The notes under the pieces are model-generated. The model had not been told where the DNA came from, did not search any database, and was given only the letters and a program-made list of their open reading frames with translations. Shown here one piece after another: positions 52,093-59,565 of a stretch of 64,000 bases of DNA. Each line of letters begins with the position of its first letter. Positions within the stretch are counted from its first letter, which is position 1. The position numbers and the translations under genes are program-made. The stretch comes from Streptomyces sp. NBC_00483 (GTDB lineage Bacteria > Actinomycetota > Actinomycetes > Streptomycetales > Streptomycetaceae), in NCBI RefSeq assembly GCF_036013745.1, contig NZ_CP107880.1:3224001-3288000 (forward strand), written 5' to 3'.

Positions 52093-52599
52093 GTGAGCAC
52101 CGAGAGCAGTGACTGGGAAGAGCGCATCGCGGCCGCGTGGGCGACGATCGACACCTACGACGAGGCCGGCGCGGGTGAGTTCCGCGCGCTCATCGACGGG
52201 CTCGCCGCGGAGTTGCCGGCCGACAGCTCCGTCGCCCCGTTCGAGCGGGCCTCCGCCTTCGACTCGACCGGCCACTCCGACAAGGCGGTCCCGCTGTACC
52301 AGGAGGCGCTGCGCCTCGGCCTGAACGGCTACCGGGGGCGCCGGGCCAGGATTCAACTGGCCAGCTCACTGCGGAACATGGGGCGCCCGGAAGAGGGCGT
52401 CGCGCTGCTCGAACCGGAATTGACCGCTCCTGGCGACGAGTTGGACGACGCGGTGCGGGCGTGCCTGGCACTGTGCCTGTCGAGTCTCGGCCGCGACAGG
52501 GAGGGGCTCGCCCTGGTGCTCGGCGCGCTGGCGCCCCATCTGCCCCGATACCAGCGGTCGATGGCGAACTACGCGAAGGCGCTGGTCGTGTCCGAATAG
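52093..52599 (+). CDS. Tetratricopeptide-repeat protein
   Basis: 168 residues, cytosolic. Two or three TPR-like helix pairs are seen: ALIDGLAAELPADSSVAPFE, AVPLYQEALRLGLNGYRGRR and LASSLRNMGRPEEGVALLEP. TPR proteins mediate protein contacts, and no enzymatic site is present. GTG 52093 lies 6 nt after GAGAGT, consistent with leaderless translation. The sigma-like membrane-protein gene starts 56 bp downstream on the same strand, so the two may be expressed together. Confidence 0.85.
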   Translation: MSTESSDWEERIAAAWATIDTYDEAGAGEFRALIDGLAAELPADSSVAPFERASAFDSTGHSDKAVPLYQEALRLGLNGYRGRRARIQLASSLRNMGRPEEGVALLEPELTAPGDELDDAVRACLALCLSSLGRDREGLALVLGALAPHLPRYQRSMANYAKALVVSE

Positions 52600-52655
52600 G
52601 CCTGTGCGGGGAGTGACGGCTGTGACCATCCCACGATTCGCTCGTTCAGCTGAAC

Positions 52656-54587
52656 GTGCAGTCAAAGGTGCAGCAGCAATCAACGCCCCCGTCCGCAGCG
52701 CCGGCCGCCGTCATCGACGTCGAGCAGGCCGAGGCCGCCCTGGTCGAGCACTACCCACGACTGGTACGGCTCGCCTACCTCGTGCTGCCGCCGGGCCTCG
52801 GCCGCAACCGCCGCGTGCTGACCGCCCACTCGGTAGTCCAGCGGGCCCTCCCCCGCGGCCGCACCGCGGACGCGCCCGCGCCGATTCCCGCCCAGCGCGA
52901 CTCCGCGGGCCGCACCGGCGACCCCGGCTTCGCCTACGTACGCCTGAAGGTGCTGCGCAGCGCCCTGGAGGCGGGCCTTCCGCTGCGGCGCACGGCCTGG
53001 CCCAAGCGGGCGCAACTGCCGCCGCTGCTGCCGCAGGTGTGGGGTCTCAGGCTGTTCCCGAAGTCGGGCGGCGCCGATGAACTCGCCCTGGATCAGCAGC
53101 TTTCCGCGCTGAGCGGCCCCGCCCGCGCGGCCTACGTGCTGCGCGGCCTGGAGCGTCTCGACGACGCCGCCGTCCGCGCGGTCCTCACCGAGGCGGGGTG
53201 CACGCAGGAGGACGCGGCCGCGGCCCTCGCCGAGGCGCGTGGCCTCGCGGCCGACGCCGGGTCCTGCACGGAGCTCCTGGAGTCCCCCGAGTTCGACCCG
53301 TGCTCCCTGCACGCGCGGCCCACCGATCTGATGCGGCGCCGCCAGCACCTGAAGGCGGCGATCGCGGCGGTCGCGGCGACCCTCGTGTGCGGGGCGCTGC
53401 TCGGGCTGCCGGGCGAGGGCTGGGCCCCGGACGGCGCGGCGGCCCCGCCGTACGCGAAGAACCCTGCGGGTCAGGCGGCCCTGAACCCGGCGAAGCTGCA
53501 CAAGGTCGCGCCGGACACGTGGAAGACGTCGGCCCGCACGGACTTCTCGGTGTGGCCCGCGCGCGGCTCGCTCACCGGGGACAAGGAGCTGCTGCGCAGG
53601 GCGCTCGCCGTGTGGGCGCGGCCTGGCGGCTCCGTGAAGGTCTCGGCGACACCGGGCACCCCGGCGGGCGCACCGCCAGGACCACCGCAGCTGCTGTACG
53701 CGGGCGAGCTCGACCAGGCCCGCGTCGTGCTGCTCTACGACGGGTTGCGCATCGTGCGCTACGCCGAGCCGAAGAACGGCACGAGCGGTGCCGCGCTCGA
53801 CTTCGCGCGGGTCGACGGGGCGGCGGACGCCCAGTCGAGCGCCGTGGTGATGGACCGGGCCGACGGCAACGTCCGCTATCTGACCGCCCCTTGGGTGGCC
53901 GGGGCCGCCACCCGCGACCTCCTGAAGCCGTCCGCGGGGGCGCGGGCCCTGTCGCGTACGAAGGACGGCGTGACGGCGCCGTTCCCGAGCCCGGCGCTCG
54001 CGACGTCCTGCACGTCGTGGAACGCGCTCGCGCTGACCGACTCGACCGGCACCCGGCTCACCACCGACCTCGGCGAGCTCGTGCCCGCGCACCTCACGTC
54101 CGGCAGCCCCGCCGAGCCCCGCGAGGCGCGGCCCGCGGACTGGGCGACGACCGCGTGCTCGCTCGCGGCGGCGCGCTCGCACGGGGTGCGCTCGGTCAAC
54201 TCCTGGGCGTACGCGCGCCAGGCCCTGCCGGAGTCGAACGGGACGGCGGAGTGGTGGTGCACGCGGGCCGACACGTGGCGGGGCGGCGGGCCGCGCACCC
54301 TCGCGCTGTTCCGGGCGCCGGGGGCGGACGCGGCTGTCGTCGCGGCGAAGTCGCAGTCGTCGCCCGCGTGCGGCTCGCGTGATCCGCAGGTGCTTGCGGG
54401 TGTGCGGTGGAAGTCGCGGGAGGGGGCGTGGTACCTGGTTGCCGCGGGCAGTGCGGGGGTGAACTCGGTGTCCGCGTCCGGGCGGTCGGCCTCCGGGCGG
54501 ATGCTGGCGGTGCGGGTTGCGCGGGGCGCGGATGTGTCGTTGTCGGGGCGGACGGCTCGGGGGGCCAAGGTTCAGCCCTTGAGGTAG
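52656..54587 (+). CDS. Membrane protein with sigma-70-like N-terminal domain
   Basis: 643 residues. The N-terminal 190 resemble an extracytoplasmic-function sigma factor: region-2-like YPRLVRLAYLVLPPGLGRNR and region-4-like LSGPARAAYVLRGLERLDDA with ALTEAGCTQEDAAAALAEAR-like helices. A single membrane helix (HLKAAIAAVAATLVCGALLG, about residues 228-250) leads to an external domain of about 390 residues with several cysteines (TACSLAAAR, WWCTRADT, SPACGSRD). Fusion of a sigma-like domain to a sensor across the membrane is unusual, so it could be an anti-sigma-like or membrane-tethered regulator. GTG 52656 lacks a strong ribosome site. Confidence 0.82.
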   Translation: MQSKVQQQSTPPSAAPAAVIDVEQAEAALVEHYPRLVRLAYLVLPPGLGRNRRVLTAHSVVQRALPRGRTADAPAPIPAQRDSAGRTGDPGFAYVRLKVLRSALEAGLPLRRTAWPKRAQLPPLLPQVWGLRLFPKSGGADELALDQQLSALSGPARAAYVLRGLERLDDAAVRAVLTEAGCTQEDAAAALAEARGLAADAGSCTELLESPEFDPCSLHARPTDLMRRRQHLKAAIAAVAATLVCGALLGLPGEGWAPDGAAAPPYAKNPAGQAALNPAKLHKVAPDTWKTSARTDFSVWPARGSLTGDKELLRRALAVWARPGGSVKVSATPGTPAGAPPGPPQLLYAGELDQARVVLLYDGLRIVRYAEPKNGTSGAALDFARVDGAADAQSSAVVMDRADGNVRYLTAPWVAGAATRDLLKPSAGARALSRTKDGVTAPFPSPALATSCTSWNALALTDSTGTRLTTDLGELVPAHLTSGSPAEPREARPADWATTACSLAAARSHGVRSVNSWAYARQALPESNGTAEWWCTRADTWRGGGPRTLALFRAPGADAAVVAAKSQSSPACGSRDPQVLAGVRWKSREGAWYLVAAGSAGVNSVSASGRSASGRMLAVRVARGADVSLSGRTARGAKVQPLR

Positions 54588-54597
54588 CTCACGTCGT

Positions 54598-54613
54598 GGG
54601 GCTCTGCCCCGGA
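54598..54613. repeat. Truncated dispersed repeat
   Basis: GGGGCTCTGCCCCGGA at 54598-54613 is the first third of the dispersed palindromic element, directly after the sigma-like gene. Confidence 0.6.
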
Positions 54614-54685
54614 GGCATCGTCGCTTGCTGACGATCACGTAAAGAAAGTCGCGCACGAGGGGTGTCCACTCGCCCTACCCGTCAG

Positions 54686-54691
54686 TACATT
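54686..54691 (+). promoter_or_regulatory. Putative -10 hexamer of the di-iron protein gene
   Basis: TACATT ends 6 nt before the ATG at 54698. No ribosome site is seen. Confidence 0.45.
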
Positions 54692-54697
54692 GACGCC

Positions 54698-55591
54698 ATG
54701 TCTAATACGCGCGTCCCGTTGAAGGCACGCCAGGTGTCGTTCGCCTGGGACAGGACCCCGTTGCACTGGTTGCCGGACGACCCGTTCAGCACGCACACCA
54801 TCAACGTCCTGCACCTCCTGCTGCCGGCAGGCGAACGCTGGTTCGTGCACGTCTACAAGCAGGTGCTGCCGTACATCACGGACGAGCGGCTGCGTGAGGA
54901 CGTCATCGGGTTCATCGGCCAGGAGGCCATGCACTCGCAGGCGCACGACGAGGTGCTGCCGCATCTGCGGGAGCAGGGGCTCGACCCGACGCCGTACACC
55001 GCCCAAGTCGACTGGTTCTTCGAGAAGTTGCTGGGCGACCGGACGCTGCCGCCTGGCAAGGCGCGGCAGTGGTGGCTGATGGAGCGGGTCGCGCTGATCG
55101 CGGCGATCGAGCACTACACGGCGTTCCTCGGCAACTGGGTACTGAACGCCGAGGAGCTGGACCGGCGCGGCGCCGACCCCACGATGCTGGACCTGCTGCG
55201 CTGGCACGGCGCGGAGGAGGTCGAGCACCGGGCGGTGGCCTTCGAGCTGTTCGAGCACCTCGACGGCAGCTACCGGCGCCGGGTGCGCACCTGGGCTACC
55301 GCCTTCACCGCGCTCGTCTTCCTGTGGCAGCGCGGCGCGCGGTTCTTCATGGAGAACGACCCGACGCTGCTCGACGGCAAGGCCACCTGGAAGGACTTCT
55401 ACCGCAGCGGCAAGCGGGGGGTGCTGCCGACGCCCGGGGCCATGGCGCGGTCCATCCCCCGCTATCTGAGCCGGAGTTACCACCCCGACCAGGAGGGTGA
55501 CACCGCTCAGGCCGTCGCCTACCTCGCCTCGTCGCCCGCCGCGACCGCGGCCGAGACCCGGGAGGCCGCACGGCAGGGAGCCGCCCGATGA
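54698..55591 (+). CDS. PF10118-type di-iron protein ('metal-dependent hydrolase')
   Basis: 297 residues, nearly all helical. Carboxylate/histidine pairs typical of a ferritin-like di-iron centre are visible: FIGQEAMHSQAHDE and GAEEVEHRAVAFELFEHL, with further Glu/His in ERVALIAAIEHYTAF. PF10118 is named a predicted metal-dependent hydrolase, but the ligand pattern resembles di-iron oxygenases. Its gene overlaps the downstream ferredoxin reductase gene by the sequence ATGA, so the two proteins are made together and probably form an oxygenase system. The ATG at 54698 is favoured over an upstream GTG by the -10-like TACATT. Confidence 0.88.
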   Translation: MSNTRVPLKARQVSFAWDRTPLHWLPDDPFSTHTINVLHLLLPAGERWFVHVYKQVLPYITDERLREDVIGFIGQEAMHSQAHDEVLPHLREQGLDPTPYTAQVDWFFEKLLGDRTLPPGKARQWWLMERVALIAAIEHYTAFLGNWVLNAEELDRRGADPTMLDLLRWHGAEEVEHRAVAFELFEHLDGSYRRRVRTWATAFTALVFLWQRGARFFMENDPTLLDGKATWKDFYRSGKRGVLPTPGAMARSIPRYLSRSYHPDQEGDTAQAVAYLASSPAATAAETREAARQGAAR

Positions 55592-56667
55592 ACGGCCGTA
55601 CGCTGCGCAAGGCCGTGGTCGTCGCCGGGGCCGCGTACGTCGTGCGCCGGGCCATGCGGCGGCGTGTGCAGCGCTCGCCCCTGTGGCCGCTGCCCGCGCT
55701 GGAGGAGCCGACGTCGGGACGGCCGCGGGCCCGCGCGCTGAACCTGCTCGTCACGCGACACGAAGAGATCGCCGAGGGCGTCGTACAACTCCGCCTGGAA
55801 GGACGGGACTTGCCCTCCTGGAAGCCGGGCGCACACCTCGACCTCGTGCTCCCCTCCGGGCTCGTACGGCAGTACTCGCTGTGCGGCGACCCCGAGGACA
55901 CGTCGTCGTACACCGTCGCCACGCGGATCGTCCCGGCGGACGAGGGCGGGCGCGGCGGGTCGAGCGAGGTGCACGAGCAGGTGCGCGACGGCATGGAGGT
56001 CGAGGTGCGCGGGCCGCGCAACCGCTTCCCGCTCGACGCGGAGGCGCCCGCGTACGTGTTCGTCGCGGGCGGCATCGGCATCACCCCGATCCTGCCGATG
56101 CTGCGGGAGGCCGCGGCGCGGGGTGCCGACTGGAGGCTGCTGTACGGGGGCAGGTCGCGGGCCTCGATGCCGTTCGTGGAGGACGTGGAGAAGCTGGGCG
56201 GCGAGGTCGCGGGCCGGGTCACGGTCGTGGCGGAGGACGAGGACGGGCGGCCCGACCTCGCCGCCGCGCTCGCGGACACCGCGCCCGGCACGGCCGTGTA
56301 CTGCTGCGGACCCGAGGGCCTGATGGCGGCGGTGGAAGCCGCCCTCCCCGAGCACTGCACGCTGCACAGCGAACGGTTCACGCCACGCAATTCGGCCGAG
56401 GGCAACGGCCCGTTCGAGGTCGAGCTGCGGCGCAGCGGCAAAGTGGTGGACGTCTCCGCCGACACGACGGTGCTCGCGGCGGTCCGCTCGGCGGTGCCCG
56501 CGATCGCGTACTCCTGCGAGCAGGGCTTCTGCGGAACGTGCCAACAGCGCTTCCTGGAAGGGGAGATCGAGCATCGCGACGAGTTGCTCACGGATGCCGA
56601 GCGCGCCGACTCGATGCTGATCTGCGTTTCGCGGGCCCGTGGCGAGCGTCTGGTTCTCGACCTCTAG
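55588..56667 (+). CDS. PDR/VanB-type flavin reductase with 2Fe-2S ferredoxin domain
   Basis: 359 residues. An N-terminal membrane-anchor-like helix (RKAVVVAGAAYVVRRAMRRR) precedes the reductase: flavin-binding RQYSLCGDPED, NAD-binding AYVFVAGGIGITPILPMLRE and YCCGPEGLM. A C-terminal plant-type ferredoxin has SCEQGFCGTCQQRFLEG and ICVSRARG, giving four cysteines. It passes electrons from NAD(P)H to an oxygenase. It starts within the stop of the di-iron protein gene (ATGA), strong evidence that it is that protein's electron donor. A TetR gene follows 68 bp later. Confidence 0.94.
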   Translation: MNGRTLRKAVVVAGAAYVVRRAMRRRVQRSPLWPLPALEEPTSGRPRARALNLLVTRHEEIAEGVVQLRLEGRDLPSWKPGAHLDLVLPSGLVRQYSLCGDPEDTSSYTVATRIVPADEGGRGGSSEVHEQVRDGMEVEVRGPRNRFPLDAEAPAYVFVAGGIGITPILPMLREAAARGADWRLLYGGRSRASMPFVEDVEKLGGEVAGRVTVVAEDEDGRPDLAAALADTAPGTAVYCCGPEGLMAAVEAALPEHCTLHSERFTPRNSAEGNGPFEVELRRSGKVVDVSADTTVLAAVRSAVPAIAYSCEQGFCGTCQQRFLEGEIEHRDELLTDAERADSMLICVSRARGERLVLDL

Positions 56668-56722
56668 TGCGGGAGGGCGGGGGCGGTGACCGGGGGGCGG
56701 TTGGCAGGCCGGAATCGCTCGG

Positions 56723-56728
56723 TAGAGT
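56723..56728 (+). promoter_or_regulatory. Putative -10 hexamer of leaderless tetR
   Basis: TAGAGT ends 7 nt before the ATG at 56736. Confidence 0.5.
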
Positions 56729-56735
56729 GTTCGGC

Positions 56736-57479
56736 ATGACTACCGGGGTGCGGCGCAGGATGGGAGTCGAGGAGCGGCGGCAACAGTTGATCGGGGTCGC
56801 ACTCGAACTGTTCAGCAACCGCTCCCCCGACGAGGTCTCCATCGACGAGATAGCGGCCGCCGCGGGCATCTCGCGGCCGCTGGTCTACCACTACTTCCCG
56901 GGCAAACTCAGCCTGTACGAGGCCGCGTTGAGGCGGGCGGCGCAGGATCTGGCCGAGCGGTTCGAGGAGCCGCAGGAGGGGCCGCTCGGGGCGCGGCTGC
57001 TGCGCGTGATGGGGCGCTACTTCGACTTCGTGGACGAGCACGGGCCGGGGTTCTCCGCGCTGATGCGGGGTGGTCCTGCCGTCCCCGCGGGCGGAGCCTG
57101 CTCAATGAGCACCGCGTCGGCGACGAACGCGCTGATCGACTCCGTCCGGCAGGCGGCGTACGTCCAGATCCTCGCGCATCTGCGGGTGGCGGCGCCCTCC
57201 GCGCGCCTCGAACTCGTCGTCCGCTCCTGGATCTCGCTCGCCGAGTCGACGGCGCTGATCTGGTTGGACGGGCGCCGTATCCCCCGGGCGGAGCTTCAGC
57301 TCCAGCTCGTCCACGACTTCGCGGCGCTGGCCGCGGTGAGCGCGGCGTACGACGAGGAGATGGCGGGCCTCCTCCGCCACATCCTCGCGGACGAGCCGGT
57401 GGACGGTCCCTTCGCGGCCCTCATCACCCGCCTCGCGGCACTGGCGCCGTCCCCCGGGGTCCCCGCGGCGGCGGGCTGA
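56736..57479 (+). CDS. TetR-family regulator, probably of the di-iron/reductase operon
   Basis: 247 residues. The HTH is near residues 15-60 (RRQQLIGVALELFSNRSPDE, IDEIAAAAGISRPLVYHYF, PGKLSLYEAALR). The C-terminal effector half is a long helical TetR domain (LLRVMGRYFDFVDEHGPGFS, LVVRSWISLAESTALIWL). Its position directly after the di-iron and reductase genes on the same strand makes local regulation likely, but its own leaderless promoter (TAGAGT 7 nt upstream) allows separate expression. The gene ends at the edge of a 1.3-kb repeat block. Confidence 0.92.
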   Translation: MTTGVRRRMGVEERRQQLIGVALELFSNRSPDEVSIDEIAAAAGISRPLVYHYFPGKLSLYEAALRRAAQDLAERFEEPQEGPLGARLLRVMGRYFDFVDEHGPGFSALMRGGPAVPAGGACSMSTASATNALIDSVRQAAYVQILAHLRVAAPSARLELVVRSWISLAESTALIWLDGRRIPRAELQLQLVHDFAALAAVSAAYDEEMAGLLRHILADEPVDGPFAALITRLAALAPSPGVPAAAG

Positions 57480-57498
57480 GCCCGGACCTCATCGCGGC

Positions 57499-57750
57499 GC
57501 GGTACCGGGGTCTGACCGTGCCGTGGTCGACGTCGTCCCCACCATTACGCGGCACCGGGGTCTCACCGTGCCGTGGTCGGCGCCTCCTGTCCTGGTTGCG
57601 CGGCACCGGGTCTTGGGGCATTGCCGGGGTGGGCGCCCCTGCGCTCGGCGCGCGGCACCGGTCCTTGTCCGGCTGCGCCGGGGTGGGCGCCCTGCGCTCG
57701 GCGCACGGCATCGGCCCCTGTCCGGCTGCGCCGGTGCGGTCATTTCCCAC
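57499..57750. repeat. Tandem array, about 51-bp period, five units
   Basis: The key motif GCGGCACCGGGGTCT (or close variant) begins at about 57499, 57549, 57600, 57652 and 57704, a spacing of 50-52 bp. Between them the units share GACCGTGCCGTGGTCG or GCCGGGGTGGGCGCC. Confidence 0.85.
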
Positions 57751-57867
57751 CCGCCCGCCCCCTCCGGGGGCTTCGGCCCGTCCCGGGTCCGGGTCGCTCT
57801 GCCGGGGCGGGGCCCGTCGTAAGGGGTACGCGGCACCGGGGTGCCGCCTTGCCCACCCTGCCGCCCC

Positions 57868-58430
57868 AGGCGGCAGATTGCCCAAGGCGGGGCGGCGTCG
57901 GCCGCGACGGGTGGGGAGCTGTGCCTGCGGCGGATTGCCCAGGGCGGGACGGCCTCGACCGCAGCGGGTGCGGAGCCGTGCCTGCGGCGGATTACCCAAG
58001 GCGGTGACGGCCGACCGCAACGGGCGGGGGACCGTGCCGGGCGGCAGATTGCCCAAGGCGGGTGCGGTCGACCGTCACGGGTGGGGAGTCAGGGTTGGCG
58101 TTACCCCAAGTCGGCGGGCGTCGACCGTAATCGGTGGGGAGCCGTGCTTGCGGCGGATTACCCAAGGCGGTGACGGCCGACCGCAACAGGTGGGGCCGTG
58201 CCGGGCGGCAGATTACCCATGGCGCGTGCGGTCGACCGCAGTGGGGGGAGCCGTGGCGGGCGTTACCCAAGGCGGGGCGGCGTCGACCGCAACGGGTGGG
58301 GAGTCGCGGCTCGCGGAGGTTGCCCAAGGCGGGGGCGGCGTCGGCCACGGCAGGACGGGGAGCCGTGGCCGGCGCCGGATCGCCCAAGGCGTGGTGCGGC
58401 ACCCCGTCGGTCCGACGCCCCCGGAGGGGG
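57868..58430. repeat. Tandem array, about 57-bp period, ten units
   Basis: The key motif GATTGCCCAAGGCGG (or GATTACCCAAGGCGG) begins at 57876, 57933, 57990, 58047, 58100, 58156, 58211, 58262, 58319 and 58378. Each unit continues with CGGTCGACCGCAACGGGTGG or a variant and GAGCCGTGCCTGCGGCG. Four of the nine spacings are exactly 57 bp; the range is 51-59. Confidence 0.9.
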
Positions 58431-58499
58431 CGGGTGGGTGGGAGATGGGCGGGGGGCCGGGCGATTGCCCGCGGGCGGGACAATGCGAGCCCCGCGGCG

Positions 58500-58775
58500 G
58501 GTGGGTATTTCCAGCCCCGCTCTTGGACGGGAGCCCGCGGGGTCCGGCCAGGACCCCGGGCCCGTAACGCCGGTTCGGCGCATTCAGCCCCGCCGGCGCT
58601 TGAGGCGCGGGGGCCGGGGCGGAGCCCCGAGTCCGTAACGCCGGTTCGGCACAATCAGCCCCGCCGGCGCTCAAGGCCCGGGGGCCGGCCAGGACCCCGG
58701 GCCGTAACGCCGGTTCCGCACAATCAGCCCCGCCGGCGCTTGAGGCGCGGGGTCCGGGGCAGAGCCCCGTGGCGT
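58500..58775. repeat. Cluster of dispersed palindromic elements and companion element
   Basis: Reverse-orientation copies of the 43-bp element lie at about 58586-58630, 58659-58700 (diverged) and 58727-58769, with a degenerate one near 58511-58555. The companion CGTAACGCCGGTTCGGCACA recurs after each (about 58563, 58633, 58703). Compare 17497-17570. Confidence 0.8.
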
Positions 58776-58791
58776 AGGGGGACCTGCCGCG

Positions 58792-59139
58792 TCAGTCGGC
58801 GACGGCCGAGCGGTACGTCGGGTCCAAGTCCCGCACCTCGGCAGAGAGATGCACGCCCGCCGGCTCCTTGACGTGCGCCGGAAGCGCCGCCAGAACCGCC
58901 TCGGCGAGCGCCGTCTTCGCCTCCTCCGTACGCCCCGCCAACAGCGCGATCTCCACGTGCACGAGGGAGGCGGGACCGTCCCCGACCACCGTGGTCCCGA
59001 CCTCGCGGAACCGCGTCTTGCACGCGGGGATGCGCGCAGCCACGATGTCGACGGCCGCCTGGTGCACGGCCGCGGCGAGCCCGGCCCGGTCGAGGCGGTC
59101 GTCGAGGTCCGCGGAGTGGTCGACGGTGATCTGCGGCAT
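58792..59139 (-). CDS. 5-carboxymethyl-2-hydroxymuconate isomerase-like tautomerase
   Basis: 115 residues, the normal size for the tautomerase fold. After removal of Met the N-terminal Pro2 (MPQITVDHSADLDDR) would be the catalytic base. DLDDRLDRAGLAAAVHQAAV and CKTRFREVGTTVVGDGPAS carry conserved arginines of the CHMI family. HpaF-type enzymes act in homoprotocatechuate breakdown, but no other genes of that pathway are nearby, so the substrate may differ. GGAGGG is about 5-6 nt before ATG 59139. Its 3' end abuts the repeat block. Confidence 0.88.
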   Translation of the reverse strand: MPQITVDHSADLDDRLDRAGLAAAVHQAAVDIVAARIPACKTRFREVGTTVVGDGPASLVHVEIALLAGRTEEAKTALAEAVLAALPAHVKEPAGVHLSAEVRDLDPTYRSAVAD

Positions 59140-59538
59140 GGGGCCCTCCGAGGTGTCGTGGTGCGTGCGCACACGCGTGTCGGCGCCAACCTTCACCCGG
59201 AAGCGCCCGACCGCACAATCACGTCCCGCCCAGCGGACGCACCGCCGGACACCGCGGACCGCACCGCCGAACACCACGAAGCACGCCGCACCACCGAACA
59301 CCCCGACACCCGGACACCGCGGACCGCACCGCACCGCCGGACACCACGGAGCACGCCGCACCGCCGGTCGCCCCGGAGCGCACCGCACCACCCGACATCC
59401 GCCACCCGCTCACCGCGAAGCACGCCACACCGCCGAACACCCGGCACCCGGCACCCGGCACCCGGCACCCGCCCCACCCGTCACCGCGAAGCGCGCCGCA
59501 CCGCCCAACACCCGGCCACCCCGCCACCCCGCCACCCG
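59140..59538. other. Intergenic region of low complexity
   Basis: About 400 bp between co-oriented minus-strand genes. Apart from the 5' UTR of the tautomerase gene, most of it is the 70-bp array. No gene is supported. Confidence 0.7.
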
Positions 59539-59565
59539 CTCACCCCGAAACCCGCCGCACCGCCA
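59275..59565. repeat. Imperfect tandem array, about 70-bp period, derived from a gene's 3' end
   Basis: A motif TCACCGCGAAGCACGCCGCA then CCGCCGAACACC (variants) recurs with its GAAG at about 59278, 59348, 59417, 59488 and 59547. The last copy (GCTCACCCCGAAACCCGCCG) is the end of the phosphatase gene including its stop. A 7-bp microsatellite, CCCGGCA repeated about 4.4 times, lies at about 59440-59470. Spacings are 70, 69, 71 and 59 bp. Confidence 0.75.

Larger units (their letters stand above)
57480..58791. other. Repeat-rich intergenic region without genes
   Basis: No convincing coding sequence is present in 1.3 kb. Open frames exist on both strands, but they merely translate repeats. Three repeat families fill it in sequence: about 51-bp tandem units (57.5-57.75 kb), about 57-bp tandem units (57.87-58.4 kb) and dispersed palindromic elements (58.5-58.77 kb). 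Confidence 0.75.

Noticed and set aside
48403..52356. A 1317-residue open frame on the minus strand opposite the GH89 gene
   Set aside because: It is the antisense of a well-supported GH89 gene, and only its last 144 residues (the lipoprotein, with lipobox and ribosome site) look real. Long antisense frames are an effect of high GC.
57868..58430. Possible CRISPR array
   Set aside because: Units are contiguous imperfect tandem copies of about 57 bp with no unique spacers of uniform length, and no cas genes are nearby.
57424..58567. Proline/arginine-rich frames in the minisatellite region
   Set aside because: They repeat in 19-residue units only because the DNA repeat is a multiple of three, no ribosome site or start signal is present, and frames are open on both strands equally.
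59193..59527. Short Cys/Gly/Arg-rich frames upstream of the tautomerase gene
   Set aside because: They translate the 70-bp tandem array and lack start signals. The tautomerase begins at ATG 59139 with a ribosome site.
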